From: Sipunculus nudus
Taxonomy: Eukaryota > Annelida > Sipuncula > Golfingiida > Sipunculidae
Direction: 5' to 3'
Assembly: GCA_026874595.1 (NCBI GenBank)
Contig: CM049315.1
Location: 3,778,664-3,842,663, forward strand
DNA: 64,000 bases
Position numbers and translations under genes: made by a program. How positions within the stretch are numbered: the stretch's first letter is position 1; each line of letters starts with the position of its first letter. The notes below the pieces were generated by a model that worked only from the letters and a program-made list of their open reading frames with translations, was not told the DNA's origin and searched no databases. This document shows, one piece after another, positions 22,102 to 34,167 of this stretch.

Positions 22102-24624
22102 GAGAGAAAGAAAGATGGAGAAAGAAAGAGAAAAAGCAGAGGAGAGAAAGAGAGACCTAGACTGCCAGAGAGAGAGAGAAAGAGAGGCTCTCTGGTAATT
22201 ACTGCCTGACCCAGCCTGACCCAGACACTCACAGTGGCAGTAGGTCAGACCTGAAGGTGTTATGTAACTGCCCAGTACACTGCATTTATACTGATCTGAT
22301 GCAAACAATGAAGACATGGTACCTGGAAACTTGAATAAAATCTACAGTTTTTGATCAATTGGTTTCAAATTTCAGATTTTAACAGATGAAATGTTAATGT
22401 GAACATGCTGTGAAAATTATATCCACAGCACTCTTAGGAAAAATTTGAATATTTATATTTTTTTAAATGGTATCAGGAAAAAAAGAAAAGTATTCTCAGC
22501 TATAAAACTAATACATGTGTTAAAATTGATCCAAGGATCAAAACACCCAATTATCATACCAGGAGCAAACTGGAGTTGGGAATGTTTAATTTTATGAACT
22601 GAAATAGGACCAGCAATATAAATTTTGATTATTTAGCCAGTCTCATGTAACAACCATGAGTTATAAGTCAAACAAATTAAAATCTTTAATGAACACTTGT
22701 CTGAGTAATATTTAAAATTTTTGACATATTTATTTATTATTTTAATTTTGTAATAAATATAAACCAACAAGTTAAAGACCTGGAAAACACCTGGAAATTT
22801 AGATTAATTTAATATAATCAACTGCATCCTTGTCTATCATTATCTTGCTTCATATAATCCCTAATAGTAAACAACAATTTATTTTAATTATTTATTTTTC
22901 ATTTTTATGGTTGAAATGAAAAATACCCAATGGTGACTGCATGGTGTTATTTGAAATACAATTTTGGCCATCCATGGAAGATCCAAAAATGATCAGTAAT
23001 GCAAGATAATCCCCTGTAACTCATTAACTATAAATTCCTTTTCCATTTATTTTTTTAAGTTCTTATAATAAACCAAATATTAAAAAAAAAGTTTATTGTT
23101 ATGTTTATGGCCTAAACAAATACTAGTGGAGGGGGTTGGACAGTTAGATCCAGTTGAAGCCACCCAAGAGCTGGCTGGCTGCAGAGTGCCTCGCTTCAAG
23201 CATGCATAATTGGCCTGAAAGGTCAATGTGGGGACATAAAAGAGGGGCTTCAGTACAGCCAAGGTGTGATATGGTCTCATAAAAACTTTCATAAAAGCTA
23301 GTTTTTGACAGATTCCTTTTATAACTTCAGAATTTAGAAGCTTAAGTCCTTACCAGTGCAAGATATGAAAATTAAATCAACAGTGCTTACAGGGAAAAAA
23401 CATGCCATGGCCAAAGTTGGGCAAAATTTAAGGTACTGATTTTATATTTATGCTAATAACTTATAAAATTTGAAAAATTCAGAACTAATTTTGGGAATAC
23501 AATTGAATTTTGATTAAATAATGTTATATTCCTGGCAAAAAATGTCTACCTTCAGCAATTTTCATGTTAAGAGAGTAAATATATTTCTTGATTTTTTACA
23601 AAGTGCATTATGGTTGGGCCTAGAACTTAAAACAATTACACGATACTGACATCATTTCTGGCATATGCATAGCGAATGTATAGAAAAATATACATTTTAA
23701 TGGAAAAATGATTTTTTTTCTTAATATCTCGAAGGAATGCAGTCCTAGTGACCAAACTTTTAGTATGGTAGAGGATTTGGGGGACATCTAACTGTATGCA
23801 AAATTTAAGGAACTTAGAGCTGAAGCTGGGGAGCTGAGCTCTAGTAAACTGCATAACACTAGCTTGGTGTAAACAATATATGACATGGTGCTTTAAAACT
23901 TGAATAAAATCTACAGTTTTTGATCAACTGGTTTCAAATTTTTTGTTTTAACAGTTGAAATGGTAACAAAAACATGCTTTGAAAATTAAATCCACAGCAG
24001 TTACAGGAAAAAAAGTGCCATGGTCAAACTTGGGCAAAATTTAAAGTACCAATTTTATATTTTTGCCAATATTTTAAAAAATTTAACAGATTTTGATCTA
24101 ATTTTTGGTATACAATTCAATTTTGATTATTTAAAGTAGTATTACTGAAAAAAAAAATTCCTACCTTTAACACTTTTGGTCTTAAGTGACAAAATATCTT
24201 TCCTCAACTTTTTACAAAGTCCATTATATTTGGGCCCATAACTTTTTTAAATGAAATAATACTGACTTAATTTCTGGCATGTACATAGGAACCATATAGA
24301 GGAATATTTATGGTAAAAATGAAGAAAACCAGTTGAGTAGTTTTGATATTAGGCAGTCCTGAAGTGTGAAAATAGATTTCTAATAAAAAATTGAGGTTTT
24401 TCCTTAATATCTTGAAGGAACGAAGTCATATTGACCCAATTTTTGGCATGGTAGGAGATTTTGGGGACATCTAACTGTATGCCGAATTTCAGATTCGTAG
24501 GTCGAACGGTGTCGAAACGTGCCAGTCTTACGGACGGACATCCAGACGGACGGACACACAGACGGACGACGGACAATGGACCATGACTATAGCTCAGATG
24601 ACTTATAGTCAGCTGAGCTAAAAA
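20677..24624 (+). mobile_element. Pearl-like element, AT-rich core family
   Basis: It starts AACAAGGGACCCATGGGTCA and ends with an (ACGG)n tract (24530-24572) plus the TAGCTCAGATGACT/AGTCAGCTGAGCTA hairpin and A-run. The core blocks at 23.4 and 24.0 kb match those at 13.8 and 14.5 kb. It contains a G-run (21517-21537) and a (GA)n microsatellite (22049-22165). Host sequence is 'ttctac' on the left and 'tggaaaggtagg' on the right. Confidence 0.7.
22049..22165 (+). repeat. (GA)n microsatellite
   Basis: A pure GA run is followed by interrupted GAAA/GAGA units. It accounts for the Arg-Glu and Ser-Leu open frames here, which are not genes. Confidence 0.9.
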
Positions 24625-24690
24625 TGGAAAGGTAGGTGGCGCCTGCTGTCTGGTTGACAAGAAAATTTTCCAAGATGGACAGACCAATGA

Positions 24691-24839
24691 CTTAATGACT
24701 TAGACTCATGAGAGTCTGCCCTACTATCAACTACTTTAGGCTTAAGTGAGCATAAACTGGTCAATGATCAGAGACATTAAGGTTATCACATAGAATTTGA
24801 CACAGTCACAAACATTTCTAGTTAAAACGATTTGATCTA
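24691..24839. other. Unassigned sequence between a repeat and the LINE remnant
   Basis: Nothing recognised. Confidence 0.3.
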
Positions 24840-25430
24840 TAAGAGAACAGGCTGATCAATCTCTGTACGGATCAAAGTATAGCGAGGTTCACCACAGGCA
24901 GAAGTAACTATAAGTGAGTACATATTGGTAACCTTCATGAACTCCTGTAATAGCCGACTTCTAGCATTGTATTTACCATGGTTCACAGGTCCTTACAATC
25001 CACAGCTGAAATCTCCCATGATAATTACATTACTGAAAGAGGAGAACTGATTAACTATGTCAAATGAAGAGAACTGTTTGTACTAGGCACATAAACATTA
25101 AAGATAAATAACGATCAGATGCGATAGAGTCTACTGTAGAAACCCTGTATCTTAGACCTTTCTTTCAAAGTAAAGCAACAACCCTTTGCCCCTGCGATGA
25201 TTATCATACGGATCTAAAGCAGCATCGGCTCACCCAATCAACATATAATTCGGGTGAATTGAATCTAAAAATAAAAGGGAACCCGGAAATAGCCAGTGTT
25301 CTGATATTACGATAATGTCTGGGGAGTGTTTACAACACAAATCATGTAAATATATTGACCCAGGCATAACCCCACATGTATTGTACAAAAGTTTAAGAGA
25401 AGATATTTAAGGGTGACAAAATTTAGTCTA
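24840..25430 (-). mobile_element. Decayed LINE, APE-type endonuclease domain fragment
   Basis: Reading the minus strand across several stops and frame changes gives ordered endonuclease motifs: PDIIVISEHWL (25290-25322), HRRGKGLLLYF, NVYVPSTN, NVIIMGDFSCG (about 25004-25035), then SRLLQEFMKVTNMYS and a terminal YTLIRTEIDQP. That order is typical of the apurinic-type endonuclease of non-LTR retrotransposons. In-frame stops (for example after MLIG and after FERKV) show it is dead. The clade is not determined, and no reverse transcriptase part is visible nearby. Confidence 0.7.
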
Positions 25431-25503
25431 GTTAATTGTGTCTGGACGTTGATGTAAACACCTGTGTGCGACGACTGTTTTCTCCCTTTGGAAGTCACCA
25501 TGG

Positions 25504-25507
<4 letters not shown>

Positions 25508-25572
<65 letters not shown>
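25508..25572. repeat. (AT)n microsatellite
   Basis: An uninterrupted TA repeat of about 65 bp. Poly-Tyr/Ile frames over it are artefacts. Confidence 0.95.
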
Positions 25573-25573
<1 letters not shown>

Positions 25574-27120
25574 TCTGCAAGGCCAGAACTTAAGTTCTTT
25601 AATTAACCCTTCTGCTATTGGATTCTGTGACAATTACTTGCAAGTCACTGTAATCACCATAGCGACTTGGTAAAACCTTTAAATGCACTGGGTCTATTTC
25701 TCTATCTAATGTGTAGGTCTTCACGTCTGACACTGAAGTATCATATTTAATATTACCAACATAGTTCTAATTTTCCTGGAATAGTCCCTAGCAACATGAA
25801 CAGGTATGACTTGTGGGGTAACCACATTACTGCTCTCCCTTGGTACTGAGCTTTTAACAAGTGACCCATGGGTCATGACGCTCAGCTGACTGGGAAGACA
25901 TTCGCAAAAGGAAATTTTATCATCTGAATGGTAGTATATACCCATTCAACTGAAGCATCAAACAGATTAACCAACAGGCCAAGATTGTGTCTGTATTTAT
26001 ATATCTCAAAAATAGAGAAAAATGCGTAAACTTTAAAAAAATACAGGTAGCTCCACCAGTCTGCAGAAACTAATAAAAACACTTAATGGTCAATATCCAT
26101 CTAAAGAATCATGGTGATCTCTGCATTAGTTGTTAAGATACTTCAGCTTTTGTACCAAATTGTCCATTATTGAGGGATACTTCGGAGGCCTATAGCTTGA
26201 AGGATATTGGAATCGGAGACCTAATTTCAGGTTTCCACAGACACTTTTCATGGCCTCATTGCATGACAAGAATGAAGATTCTAGGTCCAGTCATTACAAT
26301 TTGTACCCTGTTGACAGATAACTACATCCTTAAAGGTCTCAAAAATAGAGAAAAAAAATTGTAAAAATTTGAAAAAAATACAGGTGGCATCACCAGTCTG
26401 CAGGAACTGATGAAACACCTCTTGATCAATATGTATGCCAAAAATCATGACCATCAGTGTTGTAGTTATTTAGATGTTGCAATTTGTTTTTATCAAATTT
26501 TCTATATTTCTCGAGGGTAATTTGGAGCCCAACAGCTCAAAGGATATGTGTAACAGAGACCTTATTTCAGGTTTCCATGGAGACTTTTCATAGGTCTCTC
26601 ACTGCGTCAAGAATGAAGATTCTAGGTCCAGTCTTTACGATTTGTGCCCTGTTAACAGATGTTCACATTTTTAAAGGTCTCAAAAATAGAGAAAACAATT
26701 TGTAAAAAATTGAAAAATAAAGGTGGCGCCACCAGTCTGTGGAAACTGATGGAACATCTCATGATCAATATGTATGCCAAAAATCATGACCATCAGTGAT
26801 GTAGTTAATGAGATATTGAAGTTTTTGTATGAAATTTTTGACTATCCTGGGGGGTACTCTGGGGCCCCATAACCCAAAGAAAATGGGTAACAGAGACCTA
26901 ATTTCTGGTTTCCATGGAGACTTTTCAAAGGTCTCTCAGTGTGTCAAGAATTAATATTCTAGGTCCAGTCTTTATGATTTGTGCCCTGTTAACAGATGTT
27001 CACATTTTTAAAGGTCTCAAAAATAGAGAAAAAAAATTTGTAAAAAAAATCGAAAAAAATACAGGTGGCGCCACCAGTCTGCAGACACTGATGGAACATC
27101 TCATGATCAATATGTATGCC

Positions 27121-30100
27121 AACAAGTGACCCATGGGTCATGACGCTCAGCTGACTGGGAAGAGATCCACAAAAGGAAATTTTATCACCAGAATGGTAGT
27201 ATATACCCATTCAACTGAAGCATCAAACAGATTAACCAACAGGCCAAGATTTAGTCTGTATTTATATATCTCAAAAATAGAGAAAAATGTGTAAACTTTT
27301 AAAACTAGAATACGGGTAACCGACAAGTGACTACATGTATCTGCCAAAATCGGATAGTGAGGCATGGATTGAGTGGCAAGGGGAAATAGAGTGAGGTATG
27401 TTGCATATTAGCATGGATGTCTAAAGCCTAAATGTGTATGTAGGTTGTGCCACCTACCACAAATCCAGAAATCTGTCCAAGTTGTATACACCTGCAAAAT
27501 TTTAGGCAGAAAAGTCAAACCACTACATGTATATGAGCGATTTTTGCCCATGGCAGACAAACAGACAAACACCGTGCAAAAATCTTTGCAGGTAACCCCT
27601 CCAGTTTTGTGTATGATAAAGACCTATGTGAGATCTAAACACATGCACAATTTTGGCCCAATCGGTCAAATGGTTCCTGAGATATGAGCTTGGATGTGTC
27701 CAGCGTTTACTAGAATGTAGGTGGCGCCACCTGTCATAAAATCAAGAAAGCTGTCCACGATGTATAAACCTGCAAAATTTTAGGCAGTTATGTCGAACCA
27801 CTACAGAGAAATGAGTAATTTTAGGCCACGGCAGACTAACAGACAGACGCTGTGCAAACATTGTTACAGGTGGCGCCACCATTTTTTGTGTATGTTACAG
27901 AGCTATCAAAGGGCTACATTTGTATAAATTTTATTTCCTGATCGGTCAAATGGTTCCCGAGATATAAGCTTGGATGTCATCAGCGTGAACGTGAACATAG
28001 GTGGCGCCACTTGTCATAAAATCAAGAAAGCTATCCTGGATGTATACACATGACGAATTTCAGGTGAATTTTGTCAATTCACTGCAGAGATATGAGTGAT
28101 TTTAACCCAAGGCAGATGAACAGATGGACACTGTGCAAACATGGTTACAGGTGGCGCCACCATTTTTTGTGTATGTTATAAAGCAATCCAAGGGCTACAT
28201 TTGTATCAATTTTATTTCCTGATCGGTCAAACGGTTCCCGAGATATGAGGGTTTATGAGTGGAAACAGACCCACAAATGGACACTGGATAGAGAGGAAAG
28301 GTCAGAGGTCAATGCAAATTGGTTAGGCACCAGTTCACATGTGACCCGATAATAGGTGTAAGTTTGGGAAAAATCGGTCCATTAGTCTCTGAGGAGCTCT
28401 CTGGAAACGAACGCCGCCACGGCGGAGGAACTCGGTCAAAAACATAGTATTCGCAAAACTTCGTTTTGGCGGATACAAAAATACAGGTGGCTCCACCAGT
28501 CTGCAGAAACTAATAAAAACACTTAATGGTCAATATCCATGCAAAAAATCATGGTGATCTCTGCATTAGTTGTTCAGATACTTCAGTTTTTGTATCAAAT
28601 TGTCCATTATTCTGAGGGATACTTCAGAGTCCTATAGCTTGAAGGATATGGGTAACAGAGACCTAATTTCAAGTTTCCACAGGCACCTTTCATGGGCCTC
28701 CTTGCATGACAAGAATGAAGATTCTAGGTCCAGTTGTTGCGATTTGTATCCTGTTGACAGATAACCACATCTTTAAAGGTCTCAAAAAAAAGAAAAAAAT
28801 TCGTAAAAATTTGAAAAAAAAATAGAGGTGGCACACCCAGTCTGCAGACTGATGGAACAGCTCATGATCAATATGTATGCCGAAAATCATGACCATCAGT
28901 GTTGTAGTTATTGAAATACTGCAGTTTTTGTATCAAATTTTCCATTATTCATGGGGGGGGGGGGTATTTTGGACCCATACAGCTTAAAGAATATGGGTAA
29001 CAGAGACCTAATTTCAAGTTTCCATGGAGACTTTTCATGGGTCTCCCTGTGTGTCAAGAATGAAGATTCTTGGTCCAGTTTTTATGATTTGTGCCCTGTT
29101 AACAGATGTTCATATCTTTAAAGGTCTCAAAAATACAGAAAAATTTCGTAAAAAAAAAACGAACAAATACAGGTTGTGCCACCAGTCTGCAGAAACTTAT
29201 GAAACACTCCATGATCAATATCCATGCAAACAATTATGGTTATCTCTGCATTAGTTGTTCAGATACTTTAGCTTTTGTATCAAATTTTCCATTATTCTGA
29301 GCTGTACTTTGGAGTGCCATAGCTCAAAGGATATGGGTAACAGAGACCAAATTTCAGGTTTCCATGGAGACTTATCATGGGTCTCCCTGTGTGTCAAGAA
29401 CGAAGATTCTAGGTCCAGTCGTTACGATTTGTACCCTGTTGACAGATAACTACATCCTTAAAGGTCTCAAAAATGGAGAAAACAATTCGTGAACATTGAA
29501 AAATACAGGTGGCGCCACCAGTCTGCACAAATTGATGAAACATCTCATGATCAATATGTATGTCGAAAATCATGACCATCAGTGATGTAGTTAATGAGAT
29601 ATTGAAGTTTTTGTATGAAATTTTTGACTATTCTGGGGGGTAATTTTGGGCCCCATAGCTCGAAGGATATGGGTAGCAGAGACCTAATTTCTGGTTTCCA
29701 TGGAGACTTTTCATAGGTCTCTCAGTGTGTCGAAAATGAAGATTCTAGGTCCAGTCGTTACGATTTGTGCCACGCTAACAGATGACAACATCCTCAAAGG
29801 TCTCAAAAATATAGGAAAAAATCGTAAAAAATCAAACAGTACAGGTGGCGCCACCAGTCTGCAGGAACTGATCGAACATCTCATGATCAATATGTATGCC
29901 AAAAATGAAGACCATCAGTGATGTAGTTATTGAGATATTGAAGTTTTTGTATGAAATTTTTTACTATTCTGGGGGGTACTTTGGGGCCCGATAGCTCAAA
30001 GGATATGGGTAACAGAGACCTAATTTCTCGTTTCCAAGGAGATTTTTCATGGACCTCTCAGTGTGTCAAGAATTAAGATTCTAAGTCCAGTCTTTATGAT

Positions 30101-30532
30101 TTGTGCCTTGTTAACAGATGTTCACATTTTTAAAGGTCTCAAAAATAGAGAAAAAATTCGTAAAAAATCGAAAAATACAGGTGGCGCCACCAGTCTGCAG
30201 GAAGTGATGTAACATCTCATGATCAATATGTATGCCAAAAATCATGACCATCAGTCAAGTAGTTAATGAGATATTGAAGTTTTTGTATGAAATTTTTGAC
30301 TTTTCTGGGGGGTACTTTGGGGCCCCATAGCTCGAAGGATATGGGTAACAGAGACCTAATTTCTGGTTTCCAAGGAGATTTTTTATGGACCTCTCAGAAT
30401 CCCAAGTTACAAGGTTCTAGGTCCAGCGGTTACGATTTGTGCCTGGTTAACGGACGGACAGACGGACAGACGGACGACGGACAAAGAGTGATCGCTATAG
30501 CTCAGATGACTTTCAGTCAGCTGAGCTAAAAA
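27121..30532 (+). mobile_element. Pearl-like element, inner copy, 3.4 kb
   Basis: It starts AACAAGTGACCCATGGGTCA and ends with GACGGACAAAGAG, then the hairpin and A-run. Core palindromes at 27720, 27869, 28150, 29508, 29843 and 30180 show a ~336-bp period near the 3' end. It shares two long, nearly identical blocks with 4100-6650. The extra piece, about 27931-28815, contains a hairpin end (GTATTCGC ... GCGGATAC, 28448-28477) of a second element type. Confidence 0.8.
28420..28477 (+). repeat. Hairpin end of a GATACC-type element inside the pearl-like copy
   Basis: A palindrome 'gccgccacggcgg' is followed by 'aaaacatagtattcgc' and a long stem: GTATTCGC-AAAAC pairs with GTTTTG-GCGGATAC. This is the same plan as the 3' ends at 470-490 and 59500-59528, with different stem bases. 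Confidence 0.6.
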
Positions 30533-30828
30533 TCATGACCATCAGTGTTGTAGTTAATGAGATATTGAAGTTTTTGTATGAATTTTTTTACTATTCTGAG
30601 AGTACTTTGGAGCCCCATAGCTCGAAGGATATGGGTAACAGAGACCTAATTTCTGGTTTCCAATGAGATTTTTCATGGACCTCTCAGAATGTCAAGTTAC
30701 AAGATTCTAGGTCCAGCGGTTACGATTTGTGCCAGGTTAACGGACAGACGGACGGCAAGACAGGTGGACGACGGACAAAGAGTGATCGCTATAGCTCAGG
30801 TGACTTTTGGTCAGCTGAGCTAAAAACT

Positions 30829-30843
30829 GGGGGGGGGGGGGGG
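30829..30843 (+). repeat. Poly-G run at the element edge
   Basis: An uninterrupted G-run just outside the 3' end of the outer pearl-like element. Confidence 0.9.
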
Positions 30844-30879
30844 AAGGTGGGAGGGGATGTGTTAATGGTACTTGTCAGA

Positions 30880-31280
30880 ACTAGCACCCTGAATCTGATT
30901 TTTTTCAGGAGTCTTCAATCCTCTGTTGCCGGATACACTTTGACCCTCAGCACTGTCCCCACCCTGATGGCCTCCATCCGCATGGGGGTATTGGCCATTG
31001 TCACCAGGGACTGCATGAGCATGTCCCCTGTTCAACCCATTCTGTTTTACAATACGTCCTTCTATCTCTAAAAACTGGCCCCTCAGTGTACTTATTGAAC
31101 TAGACATGGAATCATGTTTGATTGCATGAGAAGAGACATCACACTCCACTCTCTGTACCTGTAAAAACAGTTTCTTCACATTACCTCCAACTTTAGCATA
31201 TACATTTTCATATTCATTTATTACTTGGTGGTAAACGTTCGAAAGTGTGCATAAGATTCTTTGTAATATTTATATGTATC
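30880..31280 (-). pseudogene. Unidentified protein-like open stretch
   Basis: The minus strand is open from about 31275 to a stop at 30877, about 130 codons. The sequence looks like a real protein: a hydrophilic, possibly coiled-coil part (VINEYENVYAKVGG, then ISTLRGQFLEIEGRIV) followed by a Gly/His/Gln-rich part. No ATG-plus-promoter context, clear acceptor or homologue is recognised. A second minus frame (MANTPMRMEAIRVG region, 31010-30925) is also protein-like, which hints at a frameshifted remnant. It could be a retroelement ORF1 fragment, a lost gene exon or chance. It lies in the receptor's large intron, on the same strand. Confidence 0.3.
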
Positions 31281-34167
31281 TAAATGGCTAATTACCTGTA
31301 GATATAATTAGCAGTTCAGTGAAGGCCAAATATGTTCATGCAGGATGACACTTAGGTCAGAGCTAATTAGCATTTCAGTTAGGGAATGGCAATTGAATCT
31401 TTTAAAGAAAATCACACCTTTACATATCAGATGTTCACACTTGTGCTACTGCAGTTAAAGCATTCTAGTTGATTAGTTAACAAAGAGATAATGACCAGTA
31501 ATATGTAAATAATGATTGGAAATCCAGACACAGAGAAGAGCTAGGAGACAGAGATGTGCACCTTGTGCACCTCTGACCACCCTTGTAGCCTACCATGTAG
31601 GACATGGCTGACGTGTGGCACACCTCTCAACTTATAACCAACAGAAGTTATGATCATCATTGTGAACCAAGAGCTGCCTCCTACCTGTGTTTTGTTAGTA
31701 TATGTGAAACTCTGATGTACAAACAGAATGTGTAACTTAAATGTTATAAGGAACGGAAATCTGTATTGTTTAACTGTGATACTGTAAGTGTGACATTCAA
31801 CTGAATAAACTATGTGTTAAAGTTTCAAGGATTTACTGCTTACAGTCACAATAATATAACAGCAACTTTGTCATGTGATATCATCCCTTCTGTCATTATA
31901 TAGCCTAACCTTTGTGAAAACGAAATGGATTATGGGAATGCAAGATTGATCATCAGATTGTCTGCATGCATCTGCCGACCAATCATCAGTTATAATCAAT
32001 CATCGGTCCCAACAGTATTGCAAACATTTACATATGGCCTTATACCATATGAAACAGATTCTCTTTTTCACTGGACTCGGCCTGACGGACTAGGCCTGAT
32101 ATCTCGAGTCCTAGCCTCTGAGTCTGAGTACAAGTTTGAGTCAAGGACCCTCCAGTCCAAAACTGAGTTCTCAAAAACTGGACTTGAGTCCAGACTCCAG
32201 TCCAAGTCCAGACTCGAGTCCTATATCACTGTTATTAAATATAAATGGACAAGGATATGTGTCAAATATGAAATGCTGAAGCCAATTTGAATACAAATCT
32301 TAAAATCAATGAATTGTGACAGAAACCTTATCAGCTGAAAAGACCCAGATGTTACACCTAAATTGAATAAAAGGACATCAAAGTAACAGTTTTTCAAAAG
32401 TCACATCACATATATGAAAAGTTTACAGATGGACGGAGGGAAAGACTGATTAAGACCAACAGATGGCAGGCTCTGATCATGAGATCCCTGCTCCAATGAG
32501 GTTATTGGTTAAATAGATTTGTCTGCTTATGGTTATAGATTATAGGTGGCTGGCAGTATGTAATAACATTTAACAACATGTATTAATAACAGTTAAGCTA
32601 CTGAGCATTAAATATTGTTAGAAATGCAGGAAAGAACAAACAGGTCATACAATAAAAAGATGCTGGTGTCACAGGTGCCAGGGCTGAAGCTGAACTTATT
32701 CAGGCGTGAATAAGCAATAAACCTAATCTTTCTGAATGTGACAGGTAATCCAGGGTATAGACTTTAGTGTTAGAGATTTTATGGAAAACAAGGGGTCACC
32801 TTATGGCACATAAAGGTACATGAATAGCAATCCATGTATTTTATAAGTAGTTCCTTGTGTTAAATGGTTGATCTGTTGTCACAAATACAGTAAAAAACCA
32901 GTACTGAGCAAGCCCTTGTGGTATTTTAATTGATGAGTACACCTTCTCTTTTACTTAACTTATATTTCATCAGTTTTTGGTTTACATGGTATATGGACTG
33001 GTTCGACTGATGAAGGAAACAACTGGCTGATGACGAAAAACATGCTAACGTTGTCAAACAGCATAAACTGCAAGTATAAAATGGCATTCACTGGAAGCTC
33101 TGTTGTTTCATTGATTGAGTTCCGCTCTCAATTGGAAAATGTTGGTGGCCTCATTCGGTTCCTGGCATGGCTTGTGTGGCATTGTATCTATCGGCTCCAT
33201 TAATTTAAAATTAATCAAAATTACACCTAAAAAGGCCTGGAGCTGAGGTCCCATACCTTAGTAGTAGCTTTCTATAGCTTTTCCAGAGTTGCTTGGTAAG
33301 GTCAAACTTCTTACCGACTGGACTGGTTCCAGAACACAAAATGTTTTCCAGTCTAAGAACTTTCTCTTTCATGTATCATCTAAGCAGCACTTTTATCTCT
33401 ACTATGATTAAGTGCAACTGGTATGCAAAACTGCTCAGAAATCTCAATGATGAGACAAAACTTTTATCTTTCAGTCAAAAGCCATCTTGAATTTTTAAAA
33501 CCCTCCAAAAACCCTTTTCCTCCTTTTTTAATAATGTCTCATCCTCTGCCAAGTCACTCGTTGAAAAAAAATATATATTTATAATACTTCTGGAAAAAGA
33601 TTCATGAATACCGAATTGGTCTAGGCCACTAATTTGCATCAGTTCTGTTTACTGTGGACTCATCATAAGATAGTGCACAGTACTTCAGTCTGGTTTACAG
33701 TAAACCGATTCATAGTACATAAAGGCAAATCCACTTCTAGTCTGTGTATATAAGTGACAACCTGATTCAGTAGGCAAACGGATAATTGGGCTTTTTAGCC
33801 TACTTGAGTTTTGATACAAGTAATATTGAGGAATGTATCCCAGTGGTCTTGCATCAGGTTGCATTCATCTTGTGGTAAATGGCCCATAATCTCAATAGTA
33901 TGCTAAGAATGATAAATAAACACAAGAGTATACATGTGAACCCAAAATGAAACACTGTCTCCATGGACACCAGTCATTTCCTGTATCGCCTGCAAACTAC
34001 CTGCATCCTGTAACCTGTGCAAGCCATGCTTGTGTTAGAATGTATAGAACGTAAAGTTTGGACGTAAAGCATACTACTTTTAACTTAAAATACAGGTTTA
34101 ACATAATTTGATTTAGATATTACCTTTAGTATAACCAAACAAAAAGAATGATATGTTTAAACCTTAC
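31281..34167. other. Proximal part of the large intron
   Basis: Mostly unique. It holds a degenerate GAGTCC/GGACTC low-complexity repeat (about 32095-32225) that creates a spurious plus-strand ORF. It also holds an AATAAA (about 31804) and a LINE/Penelope-like tail motif (33001-33075: 'gatgaaggaaacaactggctgatgac'). Confidence 0.4.

Larger units (their letters stand above)
20290..24690 (+). repeat. Host repeat (GGTAGGTGGCGCC family) split by an insertion
   Basis: The part 20290-20676 matches the array at 46.2-46.9 kb (shared 'aaaattttccaagatgga', 'gcaccaccagtcttga' type segments). The family resumes at 24625 with 'ggaaaggtaggtggcgcc' after the inserted element. It contains no coding sequence. 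Confidence 0.6.
25856..30826 (+). mobile_element. Pearl-like element, outer copy of a nested pair
   Basis: It starts AACAAGTGACCCATGGGTCA and has core units with GGTGGCGCCACC (26722, 27064). It is interrupted at 27121 and resumes at 30533 with 'tcatgaccatcagtg', which is the expected continuation of 'atgtatgcc'. It ends with an ACGG-like tract (30740-30775) and CAGCTGAGCTAAAAA. Without the insertion it is about 1.56 kb long. Confidence 0.8.

Noticed and set aside
21989-22317. Arg/Glu-rich and Ser/Leu-rich open frames
   Set aside because: Translation of a (GA)n microsatellite and its flanks.
25464-25673. Poly-Tyr/Ile open frames on both strands
   Set aside because: Translation of an (AT)n microsatellite.
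31925-32290. 121-codon plus-strand ORF
   Set aside because: Runs through a degenerate GAGTCC low-complexity repeat; no domain recognised.
33001-33075. CTGATGA...GAAA strings suggesting a hammerhead ribozyme
   Set aside because: No stem II between the conserved parts and no closing stems I or III; more like a retroelement tail motif.
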